The notes under the pieces: generated by a model
Told to the model about the DNA's origin: nothing
Databases searched by the model: none
Seen by the model: the letters and a program-made list of their open reading frames with translations, nothing else
Assembly: GCF_002250115.1 (NCBI RefSeq)
Contig: NZ_CP019985.1
Span: 124,001-188,000, forward strand
DNA length: 64,000 bases
Reading direction: 5' to 3'
From: Shouchella clausii
GTDB taxonomy: Bacteria; Bacillota; Bacilli; Bacillales; Bacillaceae_D
In this document: one piece after another, positions 55,649-64,000 of the stretch
How positions within the stretch are numbered: the stretch's first letter is position 1
How the letters are laid out: the number at the start of each line of letters is the position of its first letter
Position numbers and translations under genes: made by a program

Positions 55649-56871
55649 GATTCCGCACCTCCTTGCCGCGGAAAAAACAGCCAAGCGATTGCAAAACATA
55701 GACATGAAAATCCAGAAAGCATAAGAATAGCTGGACGTATCTCTTCAAGAGCCGCCCCTTGAGCTGCTTGTAAAAAGGCAGTTAGCGCACGGCCATTTGG
55801 CGTCCATTGGCTTAGCTGCGCCAATAAAGGCGACAAGTCGCTGACTGGAAAAAAGCTGCCGCCGACAGACGCAAAAATGGTGATGATAAAAAACATAAAT
55901 TGGTTTGCGACTTTTTCAGAGCGAAAGCGAAACTGAATCGCGGTGATGAGCAACGCGACGCTGGCGACAGCGATGCCAAGCATGAGCGAAATGAGCAATA
56001 CCGCAGGCCAATTGCCAATTTCGATTCGAAATAAAGCCAAGTTGACGGCAAAGATTAACATCAATTGAATGAGTACAAGGAAAACGGTCGTCACGCCTTT
56101 GCCAACTAAATATCCTACTTGTGAGACATTGGCGAGAATGAGCCTAGCGTAAACCGATGTTTTCTTTTCCATATACGCATGAGAAGCCATAAATCCGGCT
56201 GTGTAGAACACAAACATGACGCCCATCGCAAACATGTAATATTCAAATGCCGATATAGGCTGACTGCCTTGGTAAATAACGTCTCCAATTCCTTCTAACA
56301 TACTTGATTCAAGACCGGCGTTTGCTAAAGCTGTCTGTGCATAAAATTGGTCGATAAACTGTTTCATAATCGCCTCGACAATGGCTGCTTGCTGCGGCTC
56401 GTCTGTATTGGCATAAAAAGTGAACGCACCAGTCGATTCTCCGCCCCCGAGAAATTGCTGTTCCCATATTTGCGCCCGGGAGCCTTCGCCAATATGCAGA
56501 ACGCCAGCATAATCCTTGTCCCTTGCTTCACTGAGCTCATTTTCATAATGAAACGTAATGCTGTCCAAGTCTTCTGTGCTCTCAACGGTTTCAATCAATA
56601 ATTCTGGAACAGACAGCTGTTCAGCTAAGCCTAAAACGGCTGTTTTTTCTTGGGCAGGCCAATCATCCAGCTCGTCAGAAAAACGCTGTACCGCGTCCGC
56701 AAGTGTCTCATCTGAAACGATAGCGACGTCGATTTTTTCTGGCATGCCTGTAAACGCGTCTCCTAGGGCAAAACCAAGAATGAGAATAAGCACGAGAGGC
56801 ATGAACAACATCGTGACCAGCGCGCCTTTGTCCATTAAAAGCTGTTTTGCGTCTTTTCCTATATAAAACAT
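55645..56871 (-). CDS. ABC-2 type permease (LnrM-like)
   Basis: 408 residues with the same plan as its neighbour: N-terminal helix, extracellular domain of about 180 residues, five C-terminal helices with the FASVGGSFFPVSDLSP turn. ATG at 56871. Forms a heterodimeric channel with the next permease. 9 nt after the ATPase stop. Confidence 0.87.
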   Translation of the reverse strand: MFYIGKDAKQLLMDKGALVTMLFMPLVLILILGFALGDAFTGMPEKIDVAIVSDETLADAVQRFSDELDDWPAQEKTAVLGLAEQLSVPELLIETVESTEDLDSITFHYENELSEARDKDYAGVLHIGEGSRAQIWEQQFLGGGESTGAFTFYANTDEPQQAAIVEAIMKQFIDQFYAQTALANAGLESSMLEGIGDVIYQGSQPISAFEYYMFAMGVMFVFYTAGFMASHAYMEKKTSVYARLILANVSQVGYLVGKGVTTVFLVLIQLMLIFAVNLALFRIEIGNWPAVLLISLMLGIAVASVALLITAIQFRFRSEKVANQFMFFIITIFASVGGSFFPVSDLSPLLAQLSQWTPNGRALTAFLQAAQGAALEEIRPAILMLSGFSCLCFAIAWLFFPRQGGAES

Positions 56872-56880
56872 ATATGCCCC

Positions 56881-57810
56881 CTAATCCCGCAACGACCGGC
56901 CAGTTAAGTGCAAAAATACATCTTCTAGCGTCGGCTGCTTGATATGGATGCCTTTTACAGTAGTCCCGCTGTCTTCAACCATATGCAAAAGCATTGGAAA
57001 CAAATTGTTTTTTGCTGAAACGATGCGGTAGCCTTCGTCTGTCTCCTTTAATGCCTGCACGTATTCATGGCTGGCTAGCTGTTCTTTTAATTCCGCCGTT
57101 TTTACGGCAACTGTTAGCTCATAAGTCGATTGAGGGCTAATAATCCGCTTGATTTCGCTTTGTGTGCCTTCTGCAATGACAGAGCCACGGTCGACAATAT
57201 AAATGCGGTTGCACAAAAACTCGACTTCTTCCATGTAATGGCTTGTATATAAAATAGTCAGCCCTTTATGTTCCTGGAGATCTTTAATAAAATCCAGCAA
57301 ATGCCGGCGCGAATGTGGATCAATGCCTACCGTTGGTTCATCTAATATTAAATACTCAGGCTTGTGGATGAGGGCCACGGCTAAATTTAAACGTCGTTTC
57401 ATTCCCCCTGAGAACGTCCGCACAGGTTCTTTTTTTCGGTTTGTCAATTCCATCAAATCCAGTAATTCGGCTACCCGCTGTTTTAAAGCAGCTTTTTCAA
57501 GTTTATAGAGCTTCCCGAAAAACAATAAATTCTCTTCCGCCGATAATTCTTGAAACAGGGCGATTTCCTGAGGCACCACACCAATTCGGTTACGAAATGG
57601 CTTCAACTGGTTTGCGACTGGCTTGCCTTCAAACCGGATCTCCCCTGCTGTCGGCTTTGTTAGTGTCGTCAACATGTCAATTAACGTCGATTTGCCCGCT
57701 CCGTTTGGACCAAGGAGGCCAACCGCTTCCCCTTGCCGTACATGGAGATGGACATTTTTTACTGCTTCTACTGCAGCAAAGCTCTTTGAAACCCCTTCTA
57801 GTTCCAGCAT
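56881..57810 (-). CDS. ABC transporter ATP-binding protein (LnrL-like)
   Basis: 309 residues. Walker A GPNGAGKST near 35, signature TFSGGMKRRLNLAVAL near 134, Walker B EYLILDEPTVGIDPHSRR, H-loop TSHYMEEVE; a C-terminal extension of about 80 residues typical of drug-export ATPases (CcmA/DrrA type). Powers the two ABC-2 permeases; export of membrane-active antibiotics is inferred from the Lnr-like operon. Confidence 0.9.
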   Translation of the reverse strand: MLELEGVSKSFAAVEAVKNVHLHVRQGEAVGLLGPNGAGKSTLIDMLTTLTKPTAGEIRFEGKPVANQLKPFRNRIGVVPQEIALFQELSAEENLLFFGKLYKLEKAALKQRVAELLDLMELTNRKKEPVRTFSGGMKRRLNLAVALIHKPEYLILDEPTVGIDPHSRRHLLDFIKDLQEHKGLTILYTSHYMEEVEFLCNRIYIVDRGSVIAEGTQSEIKRIISPQSTYELTVAVKTAELKEQLASHEYVQALKETDEGYRIVSAKNNLFPMLLHMVEDSGTTVKGIHIKQPTLEDVFLHLTGRSLRD

Positions 57811-57929
57811 TCTTTTCCCTCCCTTGTCACTATTATCATACGCGTGCTGCTTCGTTATATCGATTCACTGCGGTCATAAAGTGCTTATCCCCTAGCATGA
57901 CTTAAGTCATCTTTTTGGAGACAAGGGGC

Positions 57930-57974
57930 AACAAGCCGTGCTTATGCCCATTTCGGCTTTTTGCACGGCTTGTT
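57930..57974 (-). terminator. hairpin after the response-regulator gene
   Basis: AACAAGCCGTGC pairs perfectly with GCACGGCTTGTT across a 21-nt loop and overlaps the response-regulator stop. No T run follows on the minus strand, so it may only attenuate read-through into the transporter genes. Confidence 0.55.
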
Positions 57975-58605
57975 AAATATCATGTTTGACTGCAAAAATG
58001 GCTAGCTGTGTCCGGTCACGCACCCCTAGTTTGATAAACAATTGGCTTATGTAATTTTTAACTGTCCCTACACTTAAATAAAGTTCAGCAGCGATTTCCG
58101 CATTGTTGCGGCCCTGCCCCACTAGGCGAATGATCTCTTTTTCCCGCTCAGCTAAAGGTGGAATCTGTTCTTTCTCCTGCGGAGCTGAGTGCTGCAGAAG
58201 CTTTGGCATGACCTTTGCCGCCACTTGGCCATCTAAGACGAGTTCGCCTAAAAGTGCCTTTTCAATCGTAGCAAACAAACTTTCCATATCGGCATCTTTT
58301 AATATATAGCCCTTTGCTCCAGCTTTAAGTGCCTCAATCGCATAACGTTCATCAATAAACGTCGTTAACATAACGATTTTCACATTTGGATCCCGTTCAA
58401 TCAGCCGCTTTGTCGCTTCAATGCCTGTCATCACAGGCATACGCACATCCATTAGCACAAGGTCAATGACATGGCGGCCAGCTAAATCAACAGCCTCTTG
58501 CCCATTCTCAGCTTCAATCACTTGATAACGTTGACGATGCTCGATCATCATTTTCAAACCTTGGCGGACAATTTGTTGGTCTTCAGCTAAAAGAATCGTT
58601 TTCAA
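57973..58605 (-). CDS. NarL/LuxR-family response regulator (LnrK-like)
   Basis: 210 residues. Receiver domain with the phospho-acceptor Asp53 in LVLMDVRMP and KAGAKGYILKD near 105; LuxR-type HTH at about 148-205 (LAEREKEIIRLVGQGRNNAEIAAELYLSVGTVKNYISQLF). TTG start at 58605 overlaps the kinase gene end. Likely activates the downstream ABC exporter genes. Confidence 0.9.
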   Translation of the reverse strand: MKTILLAEDQQIVRQGLKMMIEHRQRYQVIEAENGQEAVDLAGRHVIDLVLMDVRMPVMTGIEATKRLIERDPNVKIVMLTTFIDERYAIEALKAGAKGYILKDADMESLFATIEKALLGELVLDGQVAAKVMPKLLQHSAPQEKEQIPPLAEREKEIIRLVGQGRNNAEIAAELYLSVGTVKNYISQLFIKLGVRDRTQLAIFAVKHDI

Positions 58606-59695
58606 TTGCCGTCGTCCTTTCTATCGGAAAAGCACCTTCTACTATAAACATCCCGTCTTCATTGCTTGCCCGAAACCAGCCATGCAACTGTTCAAATCGA
58701 TTGCGCAACTGCGTCAGCCCAAATCCTTCACGAACCGCTTCTGGCTTTGCTTCATTTTTTAATGTCGCTACATACGTCCGTTTGCCGACAACTGCTAAGT
58801 GGACATCAATCTCTTTGGCATAAGAATGACGCATGGCATTCGTCAATCCTTCTTGGACAAATCGGTACAACGCCACGTTCTGTTCCTCTGAGAGCGGCAC
58901 AGACAGAGCTCCGGCTTCTGTTGTAAACGTGACGCGAACATGGCCCTCTGCCTCTAACTTGCGAATGAGGCGAATAATCATCGCTACGCCCCGCTCTTCT
59001 TCACTTTCCAGTGCTCTAACTGCACTGCGCATTTCTGCGAGCGCTGTCCGGGCGGTTTGTTTTGCCTCTGCGATTACCGGATCTTGGACCTTCATCTCTG
59101 CGACTTGCAGCTGCATCATTAGCGCTGTAAGCTGATGGCCGACGGAGTCATGAACGTCTCTGGCAATCCGTGTACGTTCCCGCTGCTTCGCGGCATCTTC
59201 ATGTTCAAGAAAACGGCGACGCAGTTGTTTCTGCTCGTATTGGAGTTCATCTATTTTTTCTTGTTGCTGGTGGTTTTGCCTGTGCCATAAGGCAAATTGC
59301 CACATCATATAAAACAAAATAACCGTAGTCAGTAGCCAGACAAACGTAGCCGCTATACCCGTTGGGCTACATAAAATCGACGCAGCCACTAAAGCGCTTG
59401 GCAAGGCGCCTGCCTGCCATTGTCCACTACTTGTTCGTGCAAATGGATAAACAGCCAGCAATATTGGCACGAGCCAAGCTGCGTCCATTCCAGCTAACAA
59501 TATGTATACGCACGCTATGGCTGTCAGCAAACTATATAGCCACATGGGGCGCCGCCATAGCGGTTCTGAAAGCAGGCCGCCTAATATCAATCCACTTGTA
59601 AGCCAAAACAGCGGTTCAACAAGTTGCGTCTTGTCACTGAGCGGCCAAATGACAATTCCTGCAAAAATAAAGGCAACGCGCACCCAATACGCCAC
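58583..59695 (-). CDS. sensor histidine kinase (LnrJ-like, HisKA_3)
   Basis: 370 residues from the GTG at 59695 (AGGAGG 8 nt upstream). Five to six N-terminal membrane helices with short loops (intramembrane-sensing type), then the phospho-acceptor His182 in RIARDVHDSVGHQLTALMMQLQ and a HATPase_c domain (EGLTNAMRHS, GFGLTQLRNRFEQL). Cognate to the next regulator; probably senses membrane-active compounds. Confidence 0.88.
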   Translation of the reverse strand: MAYWVRVAFIFAGIVIWPLSDKTQLVEPLFWLTSGLILGGLLSEPLWRRPMWLYSLLTAIACVYILLAGMDAAWLVPILLAVYPFARTSSGQWQAGALPSALVAASILCSPTGIAATFVWLLTTVILFYMMWQFALWHRQNHQQQEKIDELQYEQKQLRRRFLEHEDAAKQRERTRIARDVHDSVGHQLTALMMQLQVAEMKVQDPVIAEAKQTARTALAEMRSAVRALESEEERGVAMIIRLIRKLEAEGHVRVTFTTEAGALSVPLSEEQNVALYRFVQEGLTNAMRHSYAKEIDVHLAVVGKRTYVATLKNEAKPEAVREGFGLTQLRNRFEQLHGWFRASNEDGMFIVEGAFPIERTTAIENDSFS

Positions 59696-59711
59696 GGCGC
59701 ACACCTCCTAG

Positions 59712-60227
59712 TTAATCGCCATTTGGTAAATGCTTGTAGTACAAATTCGTCCCTCGTAAGCCCCCATAAGGATTTTGGGCAAATTGGGGAATCGTCCCTG
59801 CAAACGTATAGCCACTTGTTTTGTACAATACATTCGAGGGCGCTCCTTCTTCCGTATCTAGGATGAGCAACGTCCGGTTATGTTCCATTGCTGTTTTTTC
59901 GGCAACGGCTAGCAATTTCCGGCCTATTCCTTGCCGCCTCGCTTTGTTAGCGACCATGAGCTTGGCTATCTCGGCACGGTGGCGGCCATTCGCTTTGTCG
60001 ACGAGGTGAAGTTGAATCGTTCCCATTACGCTATCATTTGCTAAGGCCACCCACACATGGGTATGCTCTGAGAGTTGAAGCGATTGCCAATACGCTTCTG
60101 CCTCTTGTTTTTCCATAGGGGCGATAAAGCCAATCGAAGCTCCGCCGTCTACAGTGTCTACCATCAGTTCAGCCAACTGACCAATATAGCGATCTATACT
60201 TTCTAGTTTGCTGATTTTAACACTCAT
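59712..60227 (-). CDS. GNAT-family N-acetyltransferase
   Basis: 171 residues from the ATG at 60227. GNAT core with VALANDSVMGTIQLHL, the acetyl-CoA loop VANKARRQGIGRKLLAVAE near 105, and LDTEEGAPSNVLYKTSGYTFAGTIPQFA towards the end. No substrate can be given. Same strand as the Lnr-like operon, 16 nt upstream of the kinase start, so perhaps cotranscribed with it. Confidence 0.85.
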   Translation of the reverse strand: MSVKISKLESIDRYIGQLAELMVDTVDGGASIGFIAPMEKQEAEAYWQSLQLSEHTHVWVALANDSVMGTIQLHLVDKANGRHRAEIAKLMVANKARRQGIGRKLLAVAEKTAMEHNRTLLILDTEEGAPSNVLYKTSGYTFAGTIPQFAQNPYGGLRGTNLYYKHLPNGD

Positions 60228-60304
60228 CCTACCCCATCCTTCTCTATCCTTACCGTTATTATAACGTAGCTGTTGCATTTTTGCTTAAAGATCTCTATTT
60301 AAGC

Positions 60305-60333
60305 TTGACATTGATAACGATTCTCAATATGAT
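60305..60333 (+). promoter_or_regulatory. sigma-A promoter overlapped by Fur-like box
   Basis: TTGACA (60305-60310) and TATGAT (60328-60333) with a 17-bp spacer. The spacer contains TGATAACGATTCTCA, two mismatches from the Fur core TGATAATNATTATCA; the 19-mer at 60307-60325 scores 14 of 19. It drives the siderophore-binding lipoprotein gene. Confidence 0.7.
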
Positions 60334-60369
60334 ACTTTATAGATCGAACAAGAGAGGACGTCTATTAAA

Positions 60370-61317
60370 ATGAAATCCCGCAATCTCGTTACAGCCTGTA
60401 TGGCTACCGCATTATTGCTTGGCGCCTGCCAAAGCGAAAACGACAACAATTCCGATGCTGGTTCTGCTTCCGAACCAAAGACGGTGACTGACGGAGTAGG
60501 CAATGAAGTCACGATTCCTAACAAGCCTGAGCGCATCATCGGCTCTTACTTAGAGGACCCTCTTGTTACACTTGGAGTGACCCCAGTCGTCCAATGGTCG
60601 GTTGCCAGCCGTGAATCCACTCAAGTGTATTTAGAAGAATACCTTGAAGGAATTGATCCAATTGATTCAGTGCTCCCCCTCGAAGCAGTCATGGATGCTG
60701 AACCGGATTTGATTTTTGCGCCAGGGGAGACTAGCTTGCAAAGCGGCGATTATGAACAATACAATTCAATTGCGCCTACTTATGTATTAGACCAGGAAAC
60801 GGCCGATGATTGGCGGGCGGCGTTAACAGAAATCGGTGAAGTGCTCGGTTTAGAAGATAAGGCAGCCGAGGCGCTTGCTACTTACGACGACCGTGTTGCT
60901 GAAGTAAAAGAGGCATTAAATGATAAAATAGGCGACAGCAAAGTTGCTGCTGTCTGGGTTATTGGCGGCGATTATTATGTCGTTGCGCCTGATGTAGCTA
61001 GTGGCGCCGTGCTCTTTGAAGACTTGGAGCTAGAACCGGCCAATGCAATCGCTAATCTGCCTGAAGATGCTGGCGCCCACTGGAATCCGATTTCACTTGA
61101 GGCATTGGCTGAACTTGACGCAGACTATCTTTTCCTTGTAGACGGCGACCCAGATACAATCAAGTCATTGAAATCAGAAGCGATCTGGTCCGGCATTCCA
61201 GCAGTTGAACAAGGCAACGTGTTTGAAGTTTCAGGTAAAAGTAGCTGGCTTTATAACGGCTACCAAGCCAATATGCAAACGATTGATTCCGTTTATGAAC
61301 ATATTATCGGTGAATAA
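60370..61317 (+). CDS. iron-siderophore ABC transporter substrate-binding lipoprotein
   Basis: 315 residues. Lipoprotein signal with Cys20 in LLLGAC, then the class III (FhuD/FeuA/BtuF) fold: TVTDGVGNEVTIPNKPERII near 36, MDAEPDLIFAP near 107, and a long connecting helix. Captures ferric siderophore. No permease adjoins; the FecCDE-type operon at 30-33 kb lacks a binding protein and is also Fur-boxed, so the two may work together. Own promoter and terminator. Confidence 0.9.
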   Translation: MKSRNLVTACMATALLLGACQSENDNNSDAGSASEPKTVTDGVGNEVTIPNKPERIIGSYLEDPLVTLGVTPVVQWSVASRESTQVYLEEYLEGIDPIDSVLPLEAVMDAEPDLIFAPGETSLQSGDYEQYNSIAPTYVLDQETADDWRAALTEIGEVLGLEDKAAEALATYDDRVAEVKEALNDKIGDSKVAAVWVIGGDYYVVAPDVASGAVLFEDLELEPANAIANLPEDAGAHWNPISLEALAELDADYLFLVDGDPDTIKSLKSEAIWSGIPAVEQGNVFEVSGKSSWLYNGYQANMQTIDSVYEHIIGE

Positions 61318-61331
61318 ACTTGAAATGGAAG

Positions 61332-61373
61332 AAGACTGGACGCTGTTTATCCAACAGAGACCCAGTCTTTTTT
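61332..61373 (+). terminator. terminator of the siderophore-binding protein gene
   Basis: AAGACTGG pairs with CCAGTCTT, followed by TTTTTT. Confidence 0.85.
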
Positions 61374-61456
61374 GGTGCTTATCAGCATTTGAAAGCAAAT
61401 TTCTCACTCATAGGAAAAATTGAACTATAACCTCAGGAACTGTCCGAAACTCCTAT

Positions 61457-62581
61457 TCATTTGGACAATCGAACAAGCGTCCGTTCCAAAAGCAATGATC
61501 GCTCCTGAAGGGAGTCGATTTCTACATACTCCTCTTCGCTATGAGGATTGCCGCCAACAGGGCCCATTCCGTCAATGGTTGGAATCCCTAATGCTGATGT
61601 AAACGAGGCATCTGATCCGCCTCCTGTCGCTGTTTCCGTTAACGTGAGATCTAGAGCTTGTGCTTCCTTTTGGATCAAGTTAAACAGATCGACCGTCTGC
61701 TCGTTCCGTTCCATTGGCGGTCTTGTAATCCCGCTTATTAATTCAACGGCTGTTCCCTCTACGGTAGGAGTCTTGCATATGCTCTGTATTTTTTTCTCCA
61801 AAACAGCTGCTTGTTCAAGCTTAGAAATGCGGATGTCTATGCTTGCTTCGGCATAGTCGGCGATTGTGTTGACGGATGTCCCGCCTTTTATTAGGCCGAC
61901 ATTGACATTTGTGCCCGCTTTTTGATCGGATAACCCGTGGAGGGCGACGATTTTATGCGCAAGCTCCTCAATCGCGCTTCGCCCATTTTCTGGTTCAATG
62001 CCTGCATGGGCAGCTTTTCCGTTCACTTTCATGACATAAGTGCCGCCGCCTCGCCTTGCTGTTACAAGGGAGCCGTCTTTTCGTGCTGGCTCCATGACGA
62101 GGACTGCTTTTTTGCCTTTTGCTTCGGCTTCAATGATCTTTCTTCCAGAAGGCGCGCCAATTTCCTCATCGCTCGTCAGCAAAATGGCGATGTTCTGTAA
62201 GGTGGAATCATGGTTTGCCGCTAGCGCAGAAACAGCCGAAAGCAATGTAACATGGCTAGCTTTCATATCGACTACCCCAGGCCCATAGGCACGGTTTCCT
62301 TTGATTGAAAAAGGGCGTTTGGCTGCTGTGCCTTTTGGAAAAACCGTATCTAAGTGGCAAAGCAGCAGAATGTTTGGATCACGTGCTTCTTGATGGGTGA
62401 TCGTCATGTGGTTCCCATAGGTGCTTTGTTCATGGACAATGGCTGAAAACCCTAATGCTTTGTATTGGTCATAAAGAAAAGAGCCTACTCGGTCGATTCC
62501 CTCTTTGTCGTAGGAACCGCTATCGATATTTACTAGTTTTTCAAGCAAATCTAGCATGTTTGCTTTGGTATAAGTGCCCAC
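61457..62581 (-). CDS. M20-family metallopeptidase (glutamate carboxypeptidase-like)
   Basis: 374 residues. Metal motifs LLCHLDTVFPKG near 73, YGPGVVDMKASHV near 106, SDEEIGAPSGR near 140 (catalytic Glu-Glu), a dimerisation domain, and TGGGSDASF near 320 with HSEEEYVEI at the end. Closest by pattern to carboxypeptidase G2-type enzymes that remove C-terminal Glu. GTG start at 62581, GGAGG 10 nt upstream. Substrate unknown. Confidence 0.88.
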   Translation of the reverse strand: MGTYTKANMLDLLEKLVNIDSGSYDKEGIDRVGSFLYDQYKALGFSAIVHEQSTYGNHMTITHQEARDPNILLLCHLDTVFPKGTAAKRPFSIKGNRAYGPGVVDMKASHVTLLSAVSALAANHDSTLQNIAILLTSDEEIGAPSGRKIIEAEAKGKKAVLVMEPARKDGSLVTARRGGGTYVMKVNGKAAHAGIEPENGRSAIEELAHKIVALHGLSDQKAGTNVNVGLIKGGTSVNTIADYAEASIDIRISKLEQAAVLEKKIQSICKTPTVEGTAVELISGITRPPMERNEQTVDLFNLIQKEAQALDLTLTETATGGGSDASFTSALGIPTIDGMGPVGGNPHSEEEYVEIDSLQERSLLLERTLVRLSK

Positions 62582-62806
62582 TCCCCGGATTCCTCCCTTA
62601 TATTACTAACATCGACGATCGGCTAATAGCCCATACGCCGTTGTGAAGCTAGACAAGAACTACAGCATCTCATGATCAATCGGTTTGCTGGCCCCTTCGC
62701 CTTTACATTCTTTAAAAACGATATGGATCCATTATAGCGAAAATAGGGCTCTTGCTCTAGCAAATCAGCACATTGTTTGCTCGATTGACAGGATAAATCC
62801 AAAAAA

Positions 62807-62840
62807 GACCAATGGCACTCATCCCCTAGCGCCATTGGTC
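62807..62840 (-). terminator. terminator of purD
   Basis: GACCAATGGC (62807-62816) pairs perfectly with GCCATTGGTC (62831-62840); on the minus strand TTTTTT follows. A dispersed repeat lies between it and the purD stop. Confidence 0.85.
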
Positions 62841-62960
62841 AGATTGTAGGCAAACGCTCGGTACGTTGGCGTTTGCACAAGTCTATGTTTCAAAGCAAGA
62901 GAACCGCTGTTCATGAACGCATGTCCGAGTCGATCGACTACACTTCTCGTCTAACAACGA
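62840..62960. repeat. dispersed intergenic repeat, copy C
   Basis: Begins CAGATTGTAGGCAAACGCTCGG directly at the edge of the purD terminator and shares TTCATGAACGCATG and ACTTCTCGTCT-like stretches with copies A and B, then decays. The internal stem here is GCAAACGC/GCGTTTGC: two pairs differ from copy B but base pairing is kept, which suggests selection on structure. The rest of 62582-62806 holds no gene. Confidence 0.6.
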
Positions 62961-62968
62961 TACTGTGG

Positions 62969-64000
62969 TTACTTCGCGGCTTCCATCGCTTTTACCGCAA
63001 TGTCTTTTCGGTAATACAAGCCGTCACTTTTAATTTCTTTCACTGCTTGATAAGCAGCCAATTGGGCATCGGCAATCGTATTTCCAGTGGCAGCAGTCAA
63101 CAAGACGCGCCCGCCATTGGTTTGCCAAACGTCCCCTTGCTTTGTTGTGCCTGCATGGAACACAAGCCCCTTCGTGGAAGCTGCTTCAATGCCAGCAATG
63201 GACACGCCTTTTTCATAGGCGCCAGGGTAACCGACACTCGCAAGGACGACGCCGACAACCGCTTCTTGTTTCCATTCAAGTTCTACCTGGTCTCCGTTTA
63301 GCAGTTTCACCATCACGTCAATTAAATCAGATTTTAGCCGTGGCAAGACGACTTGTGTTTCTGGATCGCCGAAGCGGGCGTTAAATTCGATTACTTTTGG
63401 CCCTTGGGCGGTCATCATCAAGCCAGCGTATAAAATGCCTGTAAATGGCCGGTCTTCTTTGACCATGGCGTCAGCCGTTGGTTGTAACACTTCCGCTACA
63501 GCGCGTTCCACGTCCGCTTGTTTGAATTGGGGAACAGGCGAATAGGCTCCCATTCCGCCTGTATTCGGGCCTTGATCGCCATCATAGGCGCGTTTATGGT
63601 CTTGGGCTCCGACCATTGGCACAACGGTATTGCCGCTCACAAACGCCATAAGCGATAGTTCCTCGCCCTCGAGGTATTCTTCGACGACGACTTGTGCGCC
63701 TGCTTCGCCAAACGCGCTTTCGACTAGCACATGGCGGAGGGCAGCGATTGCCTCTTCCTCTGTCAAAGCGACGGTGACGCCTTTGCCGGCAGCAAGGCCG
63801 TCAGCTTTTACGACAATCGGCGCGCCTTCTTGCATTACGTACGCTACTGCTTCCTCGTAATCGGAAAACGCTTTGGCTTTGCCAGTTGGAATGCCGTATT
63901 TTGTCATGATCTCTTTCGCAAACGACTTCGACCCTTCAAGGAGCGCCGCACTTTGGCGCGGGCCGAACACAGGCAGCCCTTCCTCTTCAAAACGGTCAAC
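62969..64000 (-). CDS. purD: phosphoribosylamine-glycine ligase, partial
   Basis: The gene enters from the right edge; about 343 codons of the C-terminal part are present. ATP-grasp body with FGPRQSAALLEGSKSFAKEIMTKYGIPT, PIVVKADGLAAGKGVTVA, VVEEYLEGEELSLMAFV and FNARFGDPETQVVLPRL, then the PurD C-terminal domain. Joins phosphoribosylamine and glycine in de novo purine synthesis. In B. subtilis purD is the last gene of the pur operon and precedes yerA, in line with the block here. Followed by a repeat and terminator. Confidence 0.96.
   Translation of the reverse strand, partial: VDRFEEEGLPVFGPRQSAALLEGSKSFAKEIMTKYGIPTGKAKAFSDYEEAVAYVMQEGAPIVVKADGLAAGKGVTVALTEEEAIAALRHVLVESAFGEAGAQVVVEEYLEGEELSLMAFVSGNTVVPMVGAQDHKRAYDGDQGPNTGGMGAYSPVPQFKQADVERAVAEVLQPTADAMVKEDRPFTGILYAGLMMTAQGPKVIEFNARFGDPETQVVLPRLKSDLIDVMVKLLNGDQVELEWKQEAVVGVVLASVGYPGAYEKGVSIAGIEAASTKGLVFHAGTTKQGDVWQTNGGRVLLTAATGNTIADAQLAAYQAVKEIKSDGLYYRKDIAVKAMEAAK

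Overview
The window looks like a chromosomal piece of a low-to-moderate GC Bacillaceae, most likely an alkaliphile close to Shouchella (Bacillus) clausii. This rests on Bacillus-type ribosome binding sites, cre and Fur sites, and a block with the Bacillus subtilis gene order purD ... yerA, yerC ... pcrB-pcrA-ligA-yerH(camS) ... gatCAB ... dgkB-rlmCD. The organism name is inference; no rRNA or tRNA gene was seen.

Layout. 1-7.5 kb is a sugar-acid catabolic locus: aldehyde dehydrogenase, DapA-type aldolase, FAH-type dehydratase, IclR regulator, YjhG/YagF-type dehydratase and GntP permease. 7.6-8.6 kb holds a decayed MerR regulator and SDR pair with an intact MerR-type promoter. 9-18 kb carries a lipoprotein, rlmCD, a Fur-boxed flavodoxin, dgkB, gatBAC, a DinB protein and two small unknowns. 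18.4-29.4 kb carries nupNOPQ and camS-ligA-pcrA-pcrB. 29.4-33 kb is an iron region: a candidate Fur-controlled small RNA and a FecCDE-type siderophore transporter without a binding protein; a lone Fur-controlled siderophore-binding lipoprotein sits at 60.4 kb. 33-42 kb has small membrane proteins, an aldose epimerase, a penicillin-acylase family enzyme, adeC, yerC and yerA. 42-43.4 kb is a Cfr-type 23S rRNA methyltransferase gene with an elaborate leader. 43.4-47.2 kb is an OpuA-type compatible-solute transporter with a divergent GbsR-type regulator.

47.3-54 kb is accessory DNA: an AimR/AimP-like peptide-signalling pair, followed by an LXG polymorphic toxin locus with immunity-like genes, an orphan toxin cassette and a frameshifted immunity gene. 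54.6-59.7 kb is a two-component system with an ABC-2 exporter resembling LnrJK-LnrLMN. The window ends with a GNAT enzyme, the siderophore-binding protein, an M20 peptidase and the truncated purD.

Most interesting signals: (1) the leader of the cfr-like gene, with two small ORFs, an intrinsic terminator and an 11-bp stem hiding the Shine-Dalgarno, the second ORF ending inside that stem; (2) a promoter-Fur box-terminator unit for a roughly 80-nt RNA upstream of siderophore genes; (3) an arbitrium-like receptor/peptide pair with no phage genes nearby; (4) a dispersed intergenic repeat next to hairpins, twice with the hairpin duplicated; (5) an orphan LXG toxin cassette sharing its linker with the full-length toxin.
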